A program made the position numbers and the translations under genes. The notes beneath the pieces are model-generated. The model ran no database searches. It saw only the letters and a program-made list of their open reading frames with translations, and was not told where the DNA came from. Below are positions 61,401 to 64,000 of a stretch of 64,000 nucleotides of DNA, piece after piece. This stretch comes from Odontesthes bonariensis (lineage: Eukaryota > Chordata > Actinopteri > Atheriniformes > Atherinopsidae), in assembly GCF_027942865.1 (NCBI RefSeq), contig NC_134515.1, positions 29,130,449 to 29,194,448 of the forward strand, read 5' to 3'. Within the stretch, counting starts at the first letter, position 1, and the number at the start of each line of letters is the position of its first letter.

Positions 61401-62251
61401 GATTATTGGACAGTTTCACAGCCTTACTCCAGTGTGGGTGCCTCTCATTGCCATACTGACTGCCAGCATCATCATTGCTGTGTTCACACTTCAGTGGCAG
61501 AAGCTATTCAGCATAATCTACACATCTGTTTTTGGAGCAACAGCTGTGATGCTGTGTGTGGACTACCTGTTTGGGACGTTTAGGCTGCCAGATCAGGTGT
61601 ATGATATGTTTTGTCAGGTTGCCCCACGGCCACTCTGCTGGTTTAACTGGGCAGTCACTGGGATCTGTCCTGTTTTGAGTCTTGTAGGTGTGGTGGTGCA
61701 ATGGTGGTTAACTGCAAAAGGAGTATCACACACAGAGGGTGAGTTTCATTCAGTCTGCACCAGTTATTTCTACCAAAGCTCAAAACCTCAGTCTGTGACA
61801 CTGTACATCCGTGAATCATTTTTTCCTAGTTGCACATAAAAAACAGAAGAAACATGGCAAGAAGCACAAATGTAAAGAGTCAACGAGAAGACCTGAACAT
61901 TACCGTCGGCGGAGACCTCCACCCCTGAAGCGCTATGCTGGGGACGTCCTGGCACCGGTCAGTCCTGAAATCAAAATGTATCAAGCATGATGCATGTGCT
62001 TACCACTCAGTACCTGACATTGTCTTTTAAGTTTCTGATTTCATGAAAAAATAGTTTAATGTATTGTATAACAATGCTTCTTGCTCTTGTCCGCCTTTCA
62101 GAGTTATCTCCAGATCCTAAAGGAACGTCAGATGGGAACAGGCTCCTCCACCACTAGCGTCAGCACCATCACACACACTCTAATTGACTTTGACTTTGAG
62201 ACGGGCTCCATGGTGCCACTAACTGCTGCCTCCCCCATCTTTTCAGTGTGA
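58441..62251 (+). CDS. tmem198: Transmembrane protein 198
   Basis: Coding exons 58441-58594, 61163-61738, 61830-61957 and 62102-62251 join in phase to give 335 aa; human TMEM198 is about 360. The family is a multipass membrane protein reported to scaffold LRP6 with casein kinase 1 in Wnt signalling. The start ATG at 58441 gives a short acidic N-terminus. The first hydrophobic segment (about 33-51) runs across the first splice junction into the family motif YCFFGYRCFK. Further hydrophobic segments lie at about 58-76, 92-117, 122-137, 142-161, 168-188 and 213-233, consistent with seven spans. The cytosolic tail begins with a Lys/Arg-rich patch (246-278, with KKQKKHGKKHK and YRRRRPPP) and ends in a Ser/Thr-rich stretch. 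Fish carry more than one tmem198 paralogue, and which one this is cannot be decided from the window. Intron 1 (2.57 kb) is largely a decayed Rex3-like LINE. Confidence 0.9.
59280..60720 (+). mobile_element. Highly decayed Rex3-like LINE in tmem198 intron 1
   Basis: The + strand keeps RT-domain traces in the correct order. Around 60000-60100 there is sequence for a MPLDWKTGIVIPVF-like motif followed by CSNYRGI. Around 60440-60715 there are YGHELW-like, RDRVRNSVIQ and GGPRADPGP-like remnants of the C-terminus. There are many stops and indels, and it is much older than the copies at 1.3 and 25.8 kb. Confidence 0.7.
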
Positions 62252-62652
62252 GCAAACACAGCATCAAGTAATTGTAAACTATCTTAGGAATCTATTCCTG
62301 GTGATTAAATATTCATTTTGAATTGTTCTCTTGACAACTGTTCAAGCATTTCAACTCCTGGTTTCAATCCTCTTTGAAGAATCCTCTTTGGAGATCATCT
62401 CCTTAATGATTGCAAAACAAAATCTATGCAACAACATCCACAGTCGTCAGGCTCAACAGTTTATCTCACACTTTCATTATCTTTCTTAGACAAACCATAT
62501 TGTTTCATAGAGTTAATTTTTTACAGTAATTGTTTCCTATTAAAAAAAAAAAGATTAACGAATCCGATATTAAAGCATAAAAGGACACATTTATACCATG
62601 AAGTGAAATTGTTATCAGGATATATATATATAAGAAATGTGTGATTCTGAAC

Positions 62653-62666
62653 AATAAACCAATAAA
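62653..62666 (+). terminator. tmem198: tmem198 poly(A) signals (two AATAAA)
   Basis: AATAAA occurs at 62653 and 62661, about 400 bases after the stop codon. It is followed by T- and GT-rich sequence at 62690-62720 that fits a downstream element. Confidence 0.5.
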
Positions 62667-64000
62667 ACATTGATTTGCTGTTCAGGTTTATGGCCTGTTG
62701 GTTTTTTTTTGTTGTCGTCTTAAGTTAATGTTAATTTACGAATAAAAATTAGGCATTTAAGATTTTTTATATTTGTGATATTTTATATATGTTTGTGTTT
62801 TATTTACTCCACACAAAATAAGCAGTCAGTGTCATGGTTTAGCTCTCCACAATTGCAATTTTACAGTGATGATATAAAAATAATAATAATAATTTAAAAA
62901 AACTGGGATGGATAGGTTTGTCAAGCTCAGACTGCTGCTGGAACTGAATTTGTTTTATCCATCTAAAAGAAAAACCTAAATCACTTATTTAAGAGCCTGG
63001 CAGAGTGAAGACCTTCTGATTTGTGAACTATGGTGACGTGCTGTGTTTTGTCTTTCACCTTAATGTTCTGGCCTCACTGTGCACAATTTTGAAATAGGTG
63101 ACTTGGCAATGTCAGTTGATGATGAGGATGACACCCATTTTGTCAAAAAAATACCCAAAAAATAAATGTTGAACGCATTAAACACCAGTGTTTGAAGGTT
63201 TCTGACATCAAGAAAAAATCTGACAGTCCTGCCGTGAGTGTGCGTTAGTTCATGAATTCAACATTGCAAGAGGACAACTGGGATATTGAAAAGCTGCTGT
63301 GTCGTTTTAAGGGTGCATATATTCTTTAATGGATGGTGAGTCAAAAAGTGCATGCTCCCTTCAGCGTCCCTCCAGAAAAGCATATTTACATTAATCATTA
63401 GAAAAGTCTATGTTTATGCCATCTGAAAATTCTTCTAACAACATCAGGATGATCCATCAAGTGGAGCCTAATGACTGACGAACCCCCCCTGCATTAGTTT
63501 TGCTTGCAAATCCATTTGTTTACATATTTTTAGCTCATCCTTTTCCTTTAAAGACCCTGCGTGTACCACCACACTGGTGTTTTCACCTCTATCCCTGTGA
63601 AATGCCTGCTCAGGTAAAAGTAAGACAGGAATAATCGTTAAACATTTTCTTCCATTAGATTTGTTTATTTGAAATAACCAAGACTTTATTTACAACCATG
63701 CTGAGGCAGCGAGGTCTCTGACTGGATGATGAACAAGAACTCACAGTAAACACATTTTATACAATCCACATGAACAACTAAATAAATATGCTAAAATGAA
63801 TACAGCACACATCCACCAGTTGACATTCTGACTCATGGTGTCACACATGGTAGTTAGCTACAGTCCACACAAAACAAATTTCAAAAAGCAAAAAGGGGTA
63901 TATACGTAGCATTTGTCATATGTTTGATTATGAATGACAGCTGCTACTGACTTCTAGGAACAGTGATTAAATCTCCTCGATCATCCTAAGTATTTCTGTT
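62667..64000. other. Intergenic; possible 3' end of a minus-strand gene at the right edge
   Basis: From about 63660 onward the minus strand could be a 3' UTR. Minus-strand AATAAA hexamers occur at about 63663-63694, near where such a UTR would end. No coding sequence is visible before the window ends. Confidence 0.25.

Overview
The window is vertebrate nuclear DNA, almost certainly from a ray-finned (teleost) fish. The genes are split by GT-AG introns, the base composition is AT-rich, and the repeats are typical fish ones: Rex3-like LINEs with (GATG)n tails, L2/Maui-like LINEs, Tc1-like transposons, Harbinger-like and TTAA-type MITEs, and a tRNA-derived SINE. The species cannot be named from the sequence. 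Nothing prokaryotic, viral or CRISPR-like was seen.

Four protein-coding genes lie in a row on the + strand. All four could be spliced by eye into full-length open frames. They are slc13a3 (13043-23833, 13 coding exons, 603 aa, Na+/dicarboxylate cotransporter); a DC-STAMP-family gene, best called ocstamp (30927-34836, 3 coding exons, 457 aa, cell-fusion multipass membrane protein); a thyrotropin-releasing-hormone receptor, trhr type (39791-43153, 2 coding exons, 390 aa); and tmem198 (58441-62251, 4 coding exons, 335 aa, multipass scaffold linked to Wnt signalling). The slc13a3-ocstamp pair matches human 20q13. A TRH receptor next to that pair, rather than in an 8q-like block, suggests a paralogue not present at the human locus. 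The genes have unrelated functions and do not form a pathway; they share only order and strand.

Layout: 1-2.9 kb, intergenic, with a minus-strand Rex3 fragment and an hAT-like terminus. 2.96-7.86 kb, a satellite-like tandem array (168/178/189-bp monomers, at least 27 copies) with a six-monomer higher-order repeat. 7.9-8.3 kb, a small CpG-rich island. 8.3-12.9 kb, mostly featureless, with a probable solo LTR. 13.0-23.8 kb, slc13a3; its introns hold CA/TA microsatellites and an L2 relic split by a SINE. 23.86-25.77 kb, a Tc1-like element beginning 27 bp after the slc13a3 stop, with a TTAA MITE nested in it, followed by a Rex3 copy with a clean target duplication. 28.6-30.4 kb, a second Tc1-like element holding a nested Harbinger-like MITE. 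30.8-34.8 kb, ocstamp. 36.8-43.9 kb, trhr with an L2 copy and a GC-rich MITE in its introns. 45.2-49.8 kb, a recent inverted duplication (about 98% identical arms, about 4 kb spacer) with a perfect palindrome at its inner edge. 49.8-58.3 kb, largely featureless. 58.3-62.7 kb, tmem198 with a decayed Rex3 in intron 1. 62.7-64 kb, intergenic, possibly the 3' end of a convergent gene.

The best candidates for unusual biology are the satellite array with its higher-order structure, the inverted duplication, a TRH receptor lacking the conserved proline of intracellular loop 2, and the repeat-derived sequence placed directly at gene processing signals.
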